From assembly GCA_034687125.1 (NCBI GenBank), contig JAQGBZ010000225.1, positions 1 through 64,000 of the forward strand: 64,000 nt of DNA, read 5' to 3'. Position numbers and translations under genes: made by a program. Origin of the DNA: Neelides folsomi (taxonomy: Eukaryota; Arthropoda; Collembola; Neelipleona; Neelidae). Within the stretch, counting starts at the first letter, position 1. Each line of letters starts with the position of its first letter. The notes below the pieces were generated by a model. The model saw nothing but the letters and a program-made list of their open reading frames with translations. It ran no database searches and was not told where the DNA came from. Shown here one piece after another: positions 1-11,848 of the stretch.

Positions 1-432
1 CTTGGCATTGAGTGGTACATCGCTTGTATCTTCTCTATTGGAATTGAATACCAAGCCTCTTCAATTGCCACTCTTAACTCTTCTAAATTGGTAAATTGGC
101 GTCCGTTTGCGTAAACCATTTGAACGAGAAGACCCCATTCATTTTTATCGGGTTCAAATCAGGTGAACATGCTGGCCAAGGAAGTAAGTTGAAGTTTTGA
201 TCTGCAAACCAATTTCTTGTAGTTGCTGAGACATGTGGAGGAGCATTATCCTGTTAGTAAATGAGGTAAGATTCGCCCATAACTTCACGAAATTTGCCTC
301 CAAGATGTTTGTGTATTCGATAGAGTCAATTTTGGTTGTTGAAATGCCAAAGGAAGTCGTACCATTGAATGAAATTCCACCCCATACCATAATCCCGCCA
401 CCATCGGAGTTTCGTTTTGACAAGACCTTCTC
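1..432 (-). pseudogene. Decayed Tc1/mariner-superfamily transposase (3' part, cut by window edge)
   Basis: Translating the minus strand gives the catalytic core of a Tc1-like DDE transposase: a GGGIMVWGGIS block near 400, then DNAPPHVS near 240, WPACSPDLNP near 160, and the usual C-terminal tail ending with YSIPIEKIQAMYHSMP at about 5-50. These blocks lie in different frames. The first block shifts frame before DNAPPHVS, and there is another single-base break between SPDLNPI and KNEWG, so the copy cannot encode a working enzyme. The 3' end of the element is outside the window, so no terminal repeat can be checked on that side. In this family the enzyme cuts and pastes its element at TA sites. 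The family call is firm; the subfamily is not determined. Confidence 0.88.
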
Positions 433-3400
433 AACTTTCCTTGTTTATTATTTATAATCATTACATCCATTAGTAACATAATGAAGGTTAAAAATGTTTA
501 AATTCGATTAAGCAGGTTTAAAGATATTTAAAAAAATCTTCTGTCTTTTTGGTTCCTTGGAGGACTGTAGATCCACATATAACATATATGATAAAACTGT
601 CATTAAAGGTCGTTGGCTCCTGTCCTGAAGAAGTGAATCCAATGTTGACCTCTTTTATGAAACTTCTCAATTGTTCATATTCCATGTCTTTGGGTTGAAG
701 GTTATGAAAATAGAGACACCGTAACATAATTTACTATTAATGGAAGAAGTTGATCCTAGCTATCAATTAATTAAAGAATAATTATAAGCACTTTGTTCGG
801 TGAAAGGGGCCTAGTTAAATGTGAGGATCTTCAATTTTCTCCTTGAAGACTCCAACGACTCGGCGATCTATCTTCTCAAGAAAGTGGGGAAGCTGTGTCT
901 TGTCATTATTTATATAATCAAAAGGCCTTATCAACTCCTTTCTTCTCCCCACTCGACTCCCTCCCTTGGCACGTCTCATTTTCATTATCTTATTCACTGA
1001 GGGTTATCTTCGACCGCAGATTTGCATATTGCTTTCACATCTTCTCAAGTTGAGGTCGCAGAGAGTCGGAAAGGGAGGAAATTAGAGTTAATCCTGGTAA
1101 AGTCGTAGGGTATAATAAAGGGGAAAACAGGAAGGCTCAACTGTGTCCAAAGCTTTTCCTTTTTCTCTCTCAAACCCCGACTCGAATAAATGAGATGAAT
1201 GAGACGTGTCTTTGTCTCTAATTCTCATCTCCTGTTCCAGCTTGTAACTTTCCTTGTCCGGGGAGAGAGCGAGTGAGAGACATATCAAATCGAGAGATTG
1301 TCGAGAGCCCGTGAAAGAACTAATTCTCCCCTTTTCATTTCTTTGAGAGGAAATAGACAATACTTGGAGTACAACGATGGAATTATCCGCGCTTCGAGAA
1401 GAAAAGTTTCATATAACTACGTTACATATAAACTATACTTCCATTACTTCCACAAGAAATCAAATCCGAAAGTAATGAAATCCTGGAAGTCTAACGGATT
1501 TGTCTGGCCGATAAACAAAAAATTCTTGGTCAACTTGTTTCAAGTCAAATTAGGTGAGATTAATGGAATCCAAAGGCGTTTAATCTCTCATTGAATCCCA
1601 ATTAAAAAAAATCATCATGGGATTTTTTATTTTTGATGTGCATAGTTAATTTTGAGTTGAGTCTGGTAATGAAAAAATATGTAACAAATTACAAACTTGT
1701 GATAGCTTAACTTTATGATAAGTAAAATTGTTAATCAAAATGTTACTACAATTTGTGATTTATTATAAAAACAAATAAATTCATGGTTTGATACACCCTA
1801 TTTAATAGTAAAATAGTAATATGTGACTAATATTAACACATGATAAATGTTTGTAAATAATAAATGCGTAACTAAACATAATGCATACATATTACATACC
1901 TTAGAAGGTCAATAAATGTATTTACTAACCCAAATAAAGTATTGTAATAACCTATGTACATTGTTAATATTGATAAAGTTAATTCTATTTATCTGAAGAT
2001 TATTTCTCTGTCAATGTATACTATTTGTATATTAAAAGAAATCAATACAGTACAGGTTATTTAACTACCTAACTTACACATACCCAAGCACATACCTACA
2101 TAGGTACGTCTATTCATTTAAATAATTTAGCTCCAAAATTATTATTTCTCATTTTTGCAGATGAAAAATAAATATATTTATAAATAATATATTAGGTAGA
2201 ACATGGTGTATTTATTGTTAGTATACCTATGTAAGTATTAGTTATTAGAATACACACCCACACACATCCTACATACCCACTATTTTTGATCAAGGTTATA
2301 GAGAAATACTCTTATCTCTACTTTAGTTTAACTCCATTGGGAAATTCCCATAAAAGATGGGAAGGACTTTAAGCTTCCTAAAAGATAAAATATAAATAAC
2401 AACCACAGGTTATGAACCCAGACATTCTAATGTAGTTTAGTGGGTGTAGATAATCAAAGTAGATAACATAGAATATATTAGTATGGATGATAATGTTATT
2501 TCAAGTATATTTTATCATATTTATGTATTTGCACTTAAGTAAGTAGTAGTGATATGCCATGTAGTGACTAATTGCTTTAATATATGGTAAACATGAAATT
2601 AACCATTTTATACAAAAATTCATTTTAATTTACATAGCATAGGATTTTCATTATGTGCACAACAAATCTACAGTTCATTAACTAACAATAAGTGCCTTTA
2701 TGTTAACTCTTACAAAATCATTTAAAATTCCTACGATGTTGCAATTGTAATTTCAATAATTAAATCATAGTCAGAAAAAAAGTCTTATCGTTCTCATTTG
2801 ATATTTATACGATACCTACTATGTAGTTGTAGTATACAAGTCAATGCATAAGTCGTATATGACTATGACATTGTATTAATATGTATGTACACATACTACA
2901 CATGTATAAATGTGTGCTTAGAGAATTGGAATTAATAAAAGCTTAGATATACATAATTCTTATACGTATAAGTAAACTATATAACAATAAGTAAGTAAGT
3001 ATAAGTGTATTATGTAGGTATATTTATTTATATGTAATATAAGAAAAGTAAGAATCCGCATACTTACAGATTCTGTATCTTGTTTCTTGATAAATATTAA
3101 ACATTTAATAAATAAACTCATTCATATTTTTGCTATCTTGTCTTTTGCCATATCAATTAATGGTATAGGATAAATAAATAATTAAATATAAAGGGAGAAA
3201 TTGTTATTAACATCCGCGATTCCCAGTATATAAATATTTATATAAAAAGCATGTTAATTGTGGGAATTTAAACAACATTTGCAAGAATTCTGAAGTACAA
3301 TATGTACAATAAAATTAAATGTTAATAGTTTTGCAGAATTTGTTTCACTTATGTATGTATAGAGGTATAGACACTTTACATAAGTATTGTAAATACTTAC

Positions 3401-5167
3401 CTATCATACTTTACACCACATACAGGTAGTAGTACATATTTAAAATTCTGCATGTAAGGCGAGATTTTTTTTAACTATATTGGTATGCTCAATTGTATCC
3501 ATATCCATGAAAGGCTATTAAAGATTCAAAGGATTGATTAGGGCACTTGAAGTAGGAAGTTTGTGCAGCACACAGAGCAACATTCGCTCACATTGTCAGC
3601 CACAATTTGAAAGTATTCTAAACTGCAAGCCGAGTGTGAATATTTATTGAAATACAAACCCCCTTGGTTCCCATTTCTAACGAATGTACTTTCTTTTTGA
3701 CATTGTACCTCTAGGGAGAGAATTAAGTGAGATCTCCTAAATGCCGATCGATCGTCATCCTCGACCAACATTCAGAGTGAGGGGACATCGAGTTGAGAGA
3801 GAAAAGGTGGGAGAAGGAATGAGAAAAAGTGTTTAATTCTTCAACTCCCTCCTTCATCTTCCCATCCCAAATGTCTCCCCCCTCACTTTGTGCCCTATAG
3901 CTGATCCCAAATCTCCGCAGCCCCTCAGCCTCTTTGGGAAACTGCTCATCTTCGAAGTGATAGAAGTGAATTCTTTTAAGTTGACTCGTTTCTCTCTATT
4001 GATCCTCAATTTGAGTCGAGGTTCGGGATTTGACAGCATAGAGGAGTAGTTTAGATAAATTAAAAATCGGATTGATTGTAAGTGGAATTGTCTGTTTCAA
4101 GAGAAGAATCTTTCATTGAGAATACGCGGCAGTGGAGGATCGATTCTATTGAAATAAAACAGCCTCTTGCGAGGCGGAAATTCGGGTAGTAGGTCAACAG
4201 ATCTCTGTTTTATCTTCAGGGATTTCTCACCTTCAAACTATTTAATTTATTGGATTCAAATAACCTTATTCAAATTTTTATTTGATGAAATGGGAATTCA
4301 TTTAAATTCCTCAGCTGCTGCTTATTTGATGGGGAACAAGATAAAAATTTCGTAAAATGCTTTATTATCAAGTTAAATGTTTTTTTAATATTTTAATTGC
4401 GATTTATTTATAAGAACAATTGAATCATTGTTCAAATTATAATTTTCTATTATGTTTATGATATAATTTTTTTAGACAATCACGATAATTTTTGTAATGA
4501 TATTGAAATCGATGAAGATTTTAATTAAAAATTTAATTTTATTGTCGAGATTTTAGCATTCATATCATTTTTGTAAAATTTTAAAATATTACATTAAATT
4601 ACAAACTCAATTTTAATTTTAACTAATTAACTTAATTAGAATACAACTTTAATTATTTTCACTTTGATATTATTCGCAACAATGCAAAAGTTAGTGTTCA
4701 ATAATTATTATTTATTATGAATATGTGAAAAAGTTTAAAAAATAATTGTGTGAACTAAATTATAAAAAATATGCACTTGTTCATCAAATTACTATTTGTT
4801 AACTAAAATTAAAAATTATCCTTAATTATAATTTTTAGCTTTTTCATGATGCTAATATCGATTCTCAGTTCTCTTTCTGCATCAAATTATAATTTGTAAT
4901 AAGACCTCATTTTAAGACTGATTAGCAGTTACAATTTATCGGTATTAATGTTGTTAATTAGCAAATAGCTTATCCAGATATTAATTGTTAAATAATTCTG
5001 CAATTTAATCTCGAAGGCATTATGCTAAATCTAGCACAAATCAATTTCAATGAATCTTATTAAAAGTGCAAAATCAATATTTTGAAAAATTGTGATTTCT
5101 TTGTCTATATGTATTGTGTGCATTCATTTGTCGTCTTATATTATTTTTGTTGGAAAAACGAAAACAA
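433..5167. other. Gene-less stretch upstream of SH3BP5
   Basis: I see no gene that can be supported here. 1620-3500 and 4360-5100 are very AT-rich with short ATACAT/TATGTA-type repeats. 780-1600 and 3540-4200 are less AT-rich islands. Two minus-strand open frames look slightly protein-like, at 518-727 and 3538-3771; the second is cysteine-rich near its end, with a CCSVCC run. Neither matches a family I recognise and neither has a convincing exon partner. The 5' untranslated exons and promoter of SH3BP5 presumably lie in the distal part. Confidence 0.5.
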
Positions 5168-8100
5168 ATGGAAGAAGCAAACGATCTAGATCCGAGAATT
5201 CAAGTAAGTCAACTTGTACTCTCATTCATAAAACAAGACCAACTCTCTGCTTTTCTATTAAAGATGAAGCTGAAAATCTTGTAGTTTTACACGTTTCGCA
5301 TCTTTATTGTATTTGCCCAAAACTGATTGTGACTTGTTTGGGAATTCTTTAATCTTGCAAAACAAGTATTTTGCTTCTTTTTTATTAGTGTAAACCCTCT
5401 ATAACCATCAATTTGACCTTCTTGTTTTGTATACACACGGATAATCACAATTATTTTTACAGGTTATTTTAAATTAAACTTCCATTGATTATTTATTTTT
5501 AGATAGAATTGGAGAAACTCAATTACTCAACAAAGGAAATAAATAATTTGGAAAAGGAGTTGGATGTAAGTAAATTTAAATATATTCGAAGAAATTCTTT
5601 TAAATAATATTACATTTAAAAATAATTAATTTAAGCGTCACTCATTCGTGAGTGATTAAGAATAGGTTTTTTAAAAATCCCCACAAAAAAACATCCAGAA
5701 AAGATTTAACGAACCTAATTGAAAAAATTCAAATAAGAATTTAGTGATTCGATGATTTTTAGTCTTGATTGAATATACATAAAACCCATGCGACTTTAGC
5801 TTTAAATGGAAAAGTATAGCCATTGTAAATAAGTAACGTCGCACATCAAAAAGGGTTGAATATCACAAATTCACTACATAAATATATTACGCCGTATATA
5901 ACCTCGTACCAGCTCAAAATCAAATACTTATATACAATATTATGTAAGGTATGCGTTGGTAATTGGATAGTATTTCTTTGAATAGAATTGAATCAGAGAA
6001 GTGATTTGATTTGTCTATTGATCCAAGAAATAGGATTTACTATACCTTACTTCGTCTGGCGTCATATCGAATATCACCATTGCAATTTTACCTACAATAA
6101 ACTGAATTACCGACGTGGAAGGGAGACAAAGAATAGATGAATTACCTCACCCCAAAAGGTGATCCAATTGACCTTCGGGCAGATTGTAATTCGCTCCGTT
6201 CCTTCCTTACAGACACTTTCCATCCCACCAAAGTCGATATATAACTCTTATTACATTAAAGAGAGCTTATTTCCGGAACGGTCTCGATCATAACTCTGTC
6301 CCCTTATTACTGGATCAAACCCGATGGAATTTCGAATACAACTAATTTATGTAGACATCTATCAAGTTTATTGGTCCTTATGCAAACTTGATGTTTATTC
6401 AAGTTCCTTCGGATTCATCAATTTCTTTCTGGTCTCTTTATTTATTCCGAGCTGTAAACTGATTTAGAATCAACAATTCTCTCATGTCATTGATATCCTC
6501 TCTTTTTTGTAGGAGGCGAATGGGAATTTTCGCCAATTGCTGAGTCAGACGACTGGTGACTTGGAGCAGCTGAGTCGAAATCTTGGTTCAGCTATTGACA
6601 AAGCACGGCCCTTTTACGAAGCATTGGCAGAAGCTCAAAAAGCTCATCGTCTTTGCCACGAAGCCGCTATCCAGTTTCAGAGGGCAAATGGTACATTACA
6701 GATTTTGATTTCATATAACTCCACTTTGGATCAACATAATTAATTAAAATTAAAATTGATAATCGTTATAATATGAGGAATATGAGTACATAATTAATAT
6801 TTTACATTTATTGCCAAAATTAACGATAAGTTGTCATTTCAAGTGGAAAATCCTTTTAATGTATTTTGAACTCAAGAAGAGCATTTGAACGTATTTAATG
6901 ATATTCAAGAGATAAGAATGAAATATATAAATATTTATAATACGAGAATAAGGTTGAGAGTAGAATAAAAATAAAATGTATAATTTATGATAATAGTTTT
7001 AATAAGAAAGTTGAGAAATACAATGCAGTTTTTGATGCGGAATGAAACCAGATGAAATGTGGTTTGCGTGGAGAGAGAAGACAAATATTGTGAGTTTCTT
7101 ATTCGATATACCTCTCGTTCTAAAGTACCATGTAATTCTAAATCAAATCATATTTTTGAATGTGGATTTTGCTTATCCTGCCATGAAAGTGAGTACACAC
7201 ACACACACAGAGAGAGAGAGAGAGCAGGAAAGAAATTATAAATAATATTTTTGTTAGAGAACTTCCCCCAACTTCGCTCCTGTCCATAAAGAGAAATATG
7301 AAAGTAAATATGAAATGACATTGATGGTGGGAAAAATTCTTGAGTGAGTGGATCTTTGTAAACTTTGAGTTAATTTAAAGCGGATAGGTTGAAGTTGAAT
7401 TTTCTAATTTTAAATCATTCGAATCAGTTTCCAGTCAGTTACAATAACCATATTATTGTATTCATAAGTAATAAGGGAATTGTTCTCGGATTCTTCAAAT
7501 ATTCCCATCCGTTCGGAATTGAGGTTTCTGCACATTATTCTGCAGGGTGAAATGGTAAGTGAGTCGACAATTCACGAATGTAATTCTCTACAGGGGTTTA
7601 TCAAGCTGCGAAAGAAAAAGTGTCCTTAGCTGAGCAGAAATTCTCCTCGACGAAGGATCCAACTATGCATTTTGATGACGCCTGGCAAGAAGTTCTCAAC
7701 CATGCAACTATGAAAGTATGAGGAAATTTATTTTTTACATTTTCTAAAATTATGCCTCGGATCGCATTGAAAGCACTTTTTAAAATCTTTGCTCCGCATT
7801 TTTGATTGTAAGCTTGCTTTGCATGTGAATTAGATATGGAAATCTTTAGAAATTCTTCCTCCTATTTCATACTTATTTGGTTTGAGAGAGGCGGAATAAT
7901 CTTTTGAAAAACAAACAAATGGCTTGAGCTTAAAATGCAAATATAATTATCTTTACATAGTAAGGTCAAAATGATTGTTCAATCCCCTTGTGAATACAAT
8001 CCTAATACAAGTCATAAATTTTAATCATATTTGAAGATGAGTTACACATTTCAAACTCAACTTTCGATTTATTTGTATTTCAACAATCTGATAACACTAA

Positions 8101-8862
8101 TTTTATACTTAAGAATCAAGATATTAGTGACATAACCAAAAACTTTTCTTTTATTTAATATGCATTGTTAAATATGAATTTTTAGTACTATTTATGATTT
8201 TAATATTTTCTTAAAATTTGTGGATTGGAATTTCATGAAAAAAATGTAAAAGTTCTTAATTTGAATAACGTTTAGCTCAATTTGGTTTTGATAAACCCTC
8301 ATTTATTTTTATGATCCAGTTAACTAAAATGAGATTTCGAGCTGAGGGGATTTAGTTTGAGGAGAAGAGTCTTGCGTATTAGTTTGAGTGAATGATGATA
8401 AATTAGTGGGAAGATGAGAAATGAAATGTGAAAATGTTTGTGAAGGTGATGGAGGCTGAGACGATGAAAGCCGAGAGCGAGCTTCGCCACCAAAAGCTAG
8501 CAGAAGACTTCAGCCGATCTGAGAAACGTGTCCAAGACCTCAACAAAAGTCTGAGACGAGAAATCATGAAGTCGAGACCGTATTTCGAAATGAAGGACCG
8601 GTTGAACTCAAGGCTGGACGCCGTAAAGGCAAGGACTGAATCCCTCCAAGTTGGAATCCAAAGTGCCAAGCGGGCCTACGCCCAAACCCTCCAGAACCTG
8701 GAAGAAATCTCAGAAGAAATTCACTTGAAACGAAGGACAGGAGCCGTGAACGGGATGAGGACTCCTGGCGTGGGCGCAGAGGCCGATGAAGAAAAATCCA
8801 TTGAGAGCCTCGACGTCGACAATAGCACTGAATCTGACACTGATACAAGTTCCCGCAGCTAG
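5168..8862 (+). CDS. SH3BP5: SH3 domain-binding protein 5 (Sab/parcas) family, Rab11 GEF
   Basis: Five exons: 5168-5203, 5503-5565, 6513-6690, 7594-7715, 8446-8862, all GT-AG and in phase; 816 nt, 271 aa. The start EEANDLDPRIQ followed by IELEKLNYSTKEINNLE is the conserved family opening. Later hallmarks are DAWQEVLNHATMKVMEAE across exons 4-5, and a SRPYFEMKDRLNSRL block and NLEEISEEIH in exon 5. The whole body is a long antiparallel coiled coil. In mammals and flies this family activates Rab11, and mammalian Sab also binds Btk and mitochondrial JNK. Here the protein stops soon after the coiled coil with an acidic Ser/Asp tail, about 180 residues short of human SH3BP5 (about 455 aa), so the region equivalent to the JNK-docking tail is absent unless another 3' exon is used. 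The acceptor of exon 5 has a poor pyrimidine tract, so that boundary is the least certain. Confidence 0.92.
5566..8445 (+). other. Introns 2-4 of the SH3BP5-like gene
   Basis: Three introns of about 0.95, 0.9 and 0.73 kb. They are AT-rich and hold no recognisable gene. The only internal structure I see is a short CA/GA microsatellite at about 7195-7225. Confidence 0.7.
7195..7225. repeat. Compound (AC)n(AG)n microsatellite
   Basis: An uninterrupted run of about seven AC units is followed directly by about eight AG/GA units inside intron 3 of the SH3BP5-like gene. It is a simple-sequence repeat with likely length polymorphism. Confidence 0.85.
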
Positions 8863-11848
8863 AAACGAATAATGAACTTAAACACTCTTTTCTCAATCAT
8901 GTAAATTCTTCAAAGTACAATGAACAGGGCCTTAAATAGAATACACACAAGATGAGCTATCTATATCTAATATACTTTCCGTTGTGCCTTAAACCTTACA
9001 AGTTATATTTTACGTAGGTAAAATCATGCATTTATATTCATACGGGAATTGAAAATCATCATAATTTATGCACATTTGTGTAAGATTTTCTATTTGTGAT
9101 TGCTGCCTTAAAATAGAGCGTTTACTGTATTTCGCGATTGAAAAGACTAATATTATAACAATGTTTGTGAAATAGGTTTTATAAGATGATATTTGAAATA
9201 CAAAATATAACATAGGAATATCACTATACTTTTATTATACATTATAGGTTAAATTTATTGTAAGAAGCAATATGCACATAAAGTAACTTTGTGAAGATAG
9301 ATCAAAAGGCTTGTAAATTAACTTAAAAGTAAATGTGAATTAAGGCATGTGCTGTAGTGCATGTCTAAAATTATGTCTTTCTTACATTTAGCCGTTGTGG
9401 TTGAAAACCTATCAATTTTATAGTCTTTAATGTACACATATGTATACCGCTAAGTTTTAATTTTAAATGAGGTTTCTTTGTTTAAATCTTCCGTTCTTCA
9501 TAATTACTTTTTTCTCTCGACCGACTCTCTCGAAAATGAAATAAAGATTCATCATTTTTTTTAAAAGATCAAGCCTTATGGTTTTTATACATAAAACATC
9601 ATCCTCTTTTCTTTTCGGATCGAATCAGACTTCATTTAATGCGACAGAGGAAAAAGTTTATTTTTCAGGTTTTGCAATAACCCTTAAGAATTCTATCAAA
9701 AACACCCTTCTTCATTAATTACTTTTCTTTATTTCTCTTGAAAGAAAAGAAGCTGATTCTCTTGAACAAATCATTTCTCATATAGCCTCGAAAAGTACCA
9801 TCTGAGACTATTCACGGTTGAACTTGAAAGAAAAGAGCAAAACTTTTTTTTAATCTTGAATGAATCTCTCGCTATTTATAATATGGGAAACTTGAATAAT
9901 AGATTCAAATCTGTCAGGATTTCGCGTGCGACCCAAATAGAAATTTCCTGGAAAGAGGAAGACAAAGAAGAAAATGATTTCTCATTATTATAAAAATATG
10001 ATAGTAAAATGATGGAATATGTATTTATGTAAGTACACAATAATGAATTTGACTTTATTTTTCATAAATTTTTGACTTGAGTTAAAATCCACGTACACAA
10101 AGCATAAATTCTTGTTTTCACAAAATTATATTTATGTTAAATTATAGAATAAATTATTATTTTATTAGGAAGGATAAACACAATACTTAATAAACTCGAC
10201 AAAAAATCAAACATTGTCCAAATATAATCACGCCATTCATTTAATCATTTAAACGTCTCTTTGCAGTCATACACATTAAACAAATTCATACAAACTAATT
10301 AAAAAGTAATGTTGCATTAAACATATTTAAAATATGATTATTATTACTAATTGAATAACAAATAAGTATGTTCTTAAGTAAAAATACAAAATTTTGATTT
10401 TTAAGTATAAGTTAATCAGAGTCAAACGAGTATGTACATGCTTCAACCATTTAATCGTGAGTCGAGCAAGTGACGTGATGTATAGCTCTCACTAGTTAAT
10501 AATTAACATAATAAAAATATTTAAGTACGAAGATTAGTATTCTAATTTACACTAAATCTAATGAACTATGTAATGATTAACATAATTAAATGAGCATCTA
10601 ATAGTCGAAAATAAATACATATTACATGTGTATGCATTTAATTACTGTGAAAATGCTTTTTATATTTTTTGCTGAAAATTCAACTACCCACGCATGATTC
10701 GTGATAGTTATCAAAGATTTGTCTATTAATAATAATTGTATTTGTAAATGCGTTGACGCAATATTTATCATAAAGTGATAGGAGAGTAATATTTAAAGTT
10801 AATACTTTTTGGCAGGCATCGTTTTAAAACTTCTTTTTATACACCTATTTAGCTTAATGTTAGTCATAGTCATAATCGTATAATTTAACTGAATAACCTT
10901 TAGTCAGATCGGATCAGATCAAAAGAGTCAAACAAACATTTTGTGGTTTGAAATTCCGAGAATTTCAATAATTAATTAATAGAGAAAGTTTGCTCGTGGT
11001 ATTTACAGGCGGTCGAGATTCGAATTTCCTTATTTCTTCCCACATGTTTGTAAAATGATATATATATTTCATATATGTAATCCCTAGTAGTATATATAAA
11101 ATAAAGTAGTTATAAGAGGAAACGAAAGATTTTCGCTCTTAAATGTTCCCTATCTGGTTAGTGTTTAAGGGCCGAGTTTGGGAAAGTTTTGTTGAAATGA
11201 GAAGTTGAAGAAAGTTTTATAGTAATTCCCCTCAAAAGGTTAAGGATGGGCGAGTGGCCCTCTCCGCCTCTTTTTACCCCCATTTCCTCTCAAAAGAAAG
11301 GGAAAAGAAACGAGGAGGAAAAGAGTTAAGCAGAGAAGGAAAGTTGGGATTAATCAAGCGTAGTGACTGATTGTAACCAACGCGGAAAAGAAAATTGAAC
11401 AACAAAGGCAAAACAATTATTTAGAAGAGATTGAGAAACAAAGTTATTTTCCCTCAACTCCCATATTTCCCATTGAATTCAAAATTCAACTACTTTTATA
11501 ATTTGATAGGGGAATAATAAGTTTAGATGATTTAAGCATGCAGACTTAATGTTAGTGGAATTGAGCCACTTGTTCTTCAAAAGTCTTCTTTGTTAAATCG
11601 CCTTACAATTTTTCATAAACATAAATGGAACAAGATGTTTGTGGATAAAAACTTGAACTGCTTTCACTTGAGAACTCAAATGTTTCATTGTAGGGATCGA
11701 AAATGATGATTAGGTTTTGATAAACTTCGTATTGAAAATTGCATTGGGCTTCCAGGTCGGAGAAGTCGGCAGTTTATGGATGATATTTTTATATATATGA
11801 ATAAAAAGAAAAATTTGATGAGTTTTCTTATTTATAGTGACTTCCTCT
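8863..11848. other. Intergenic stretch between SH3BP5 and the integrin 3' end
   Basis: Tail-to-tail spacer of about 3 kb. 8870-11130 is strongly AT-rich with no coding signal; an AATAAA motif at 9540-9545 could serve the SH3BP5 transcript but is 680 bases past the stop. 11150-11700 is less AT-rich and also non-coding. The integrin 3' untranslated region should occupy the part next to 11849. Confidence 0.5.

Noticed and set aside
8564-8896. 110-codon minus-strand frame
   Set aside because: Shadow of SH3BP5 exon 5, which is read on the plus strand.
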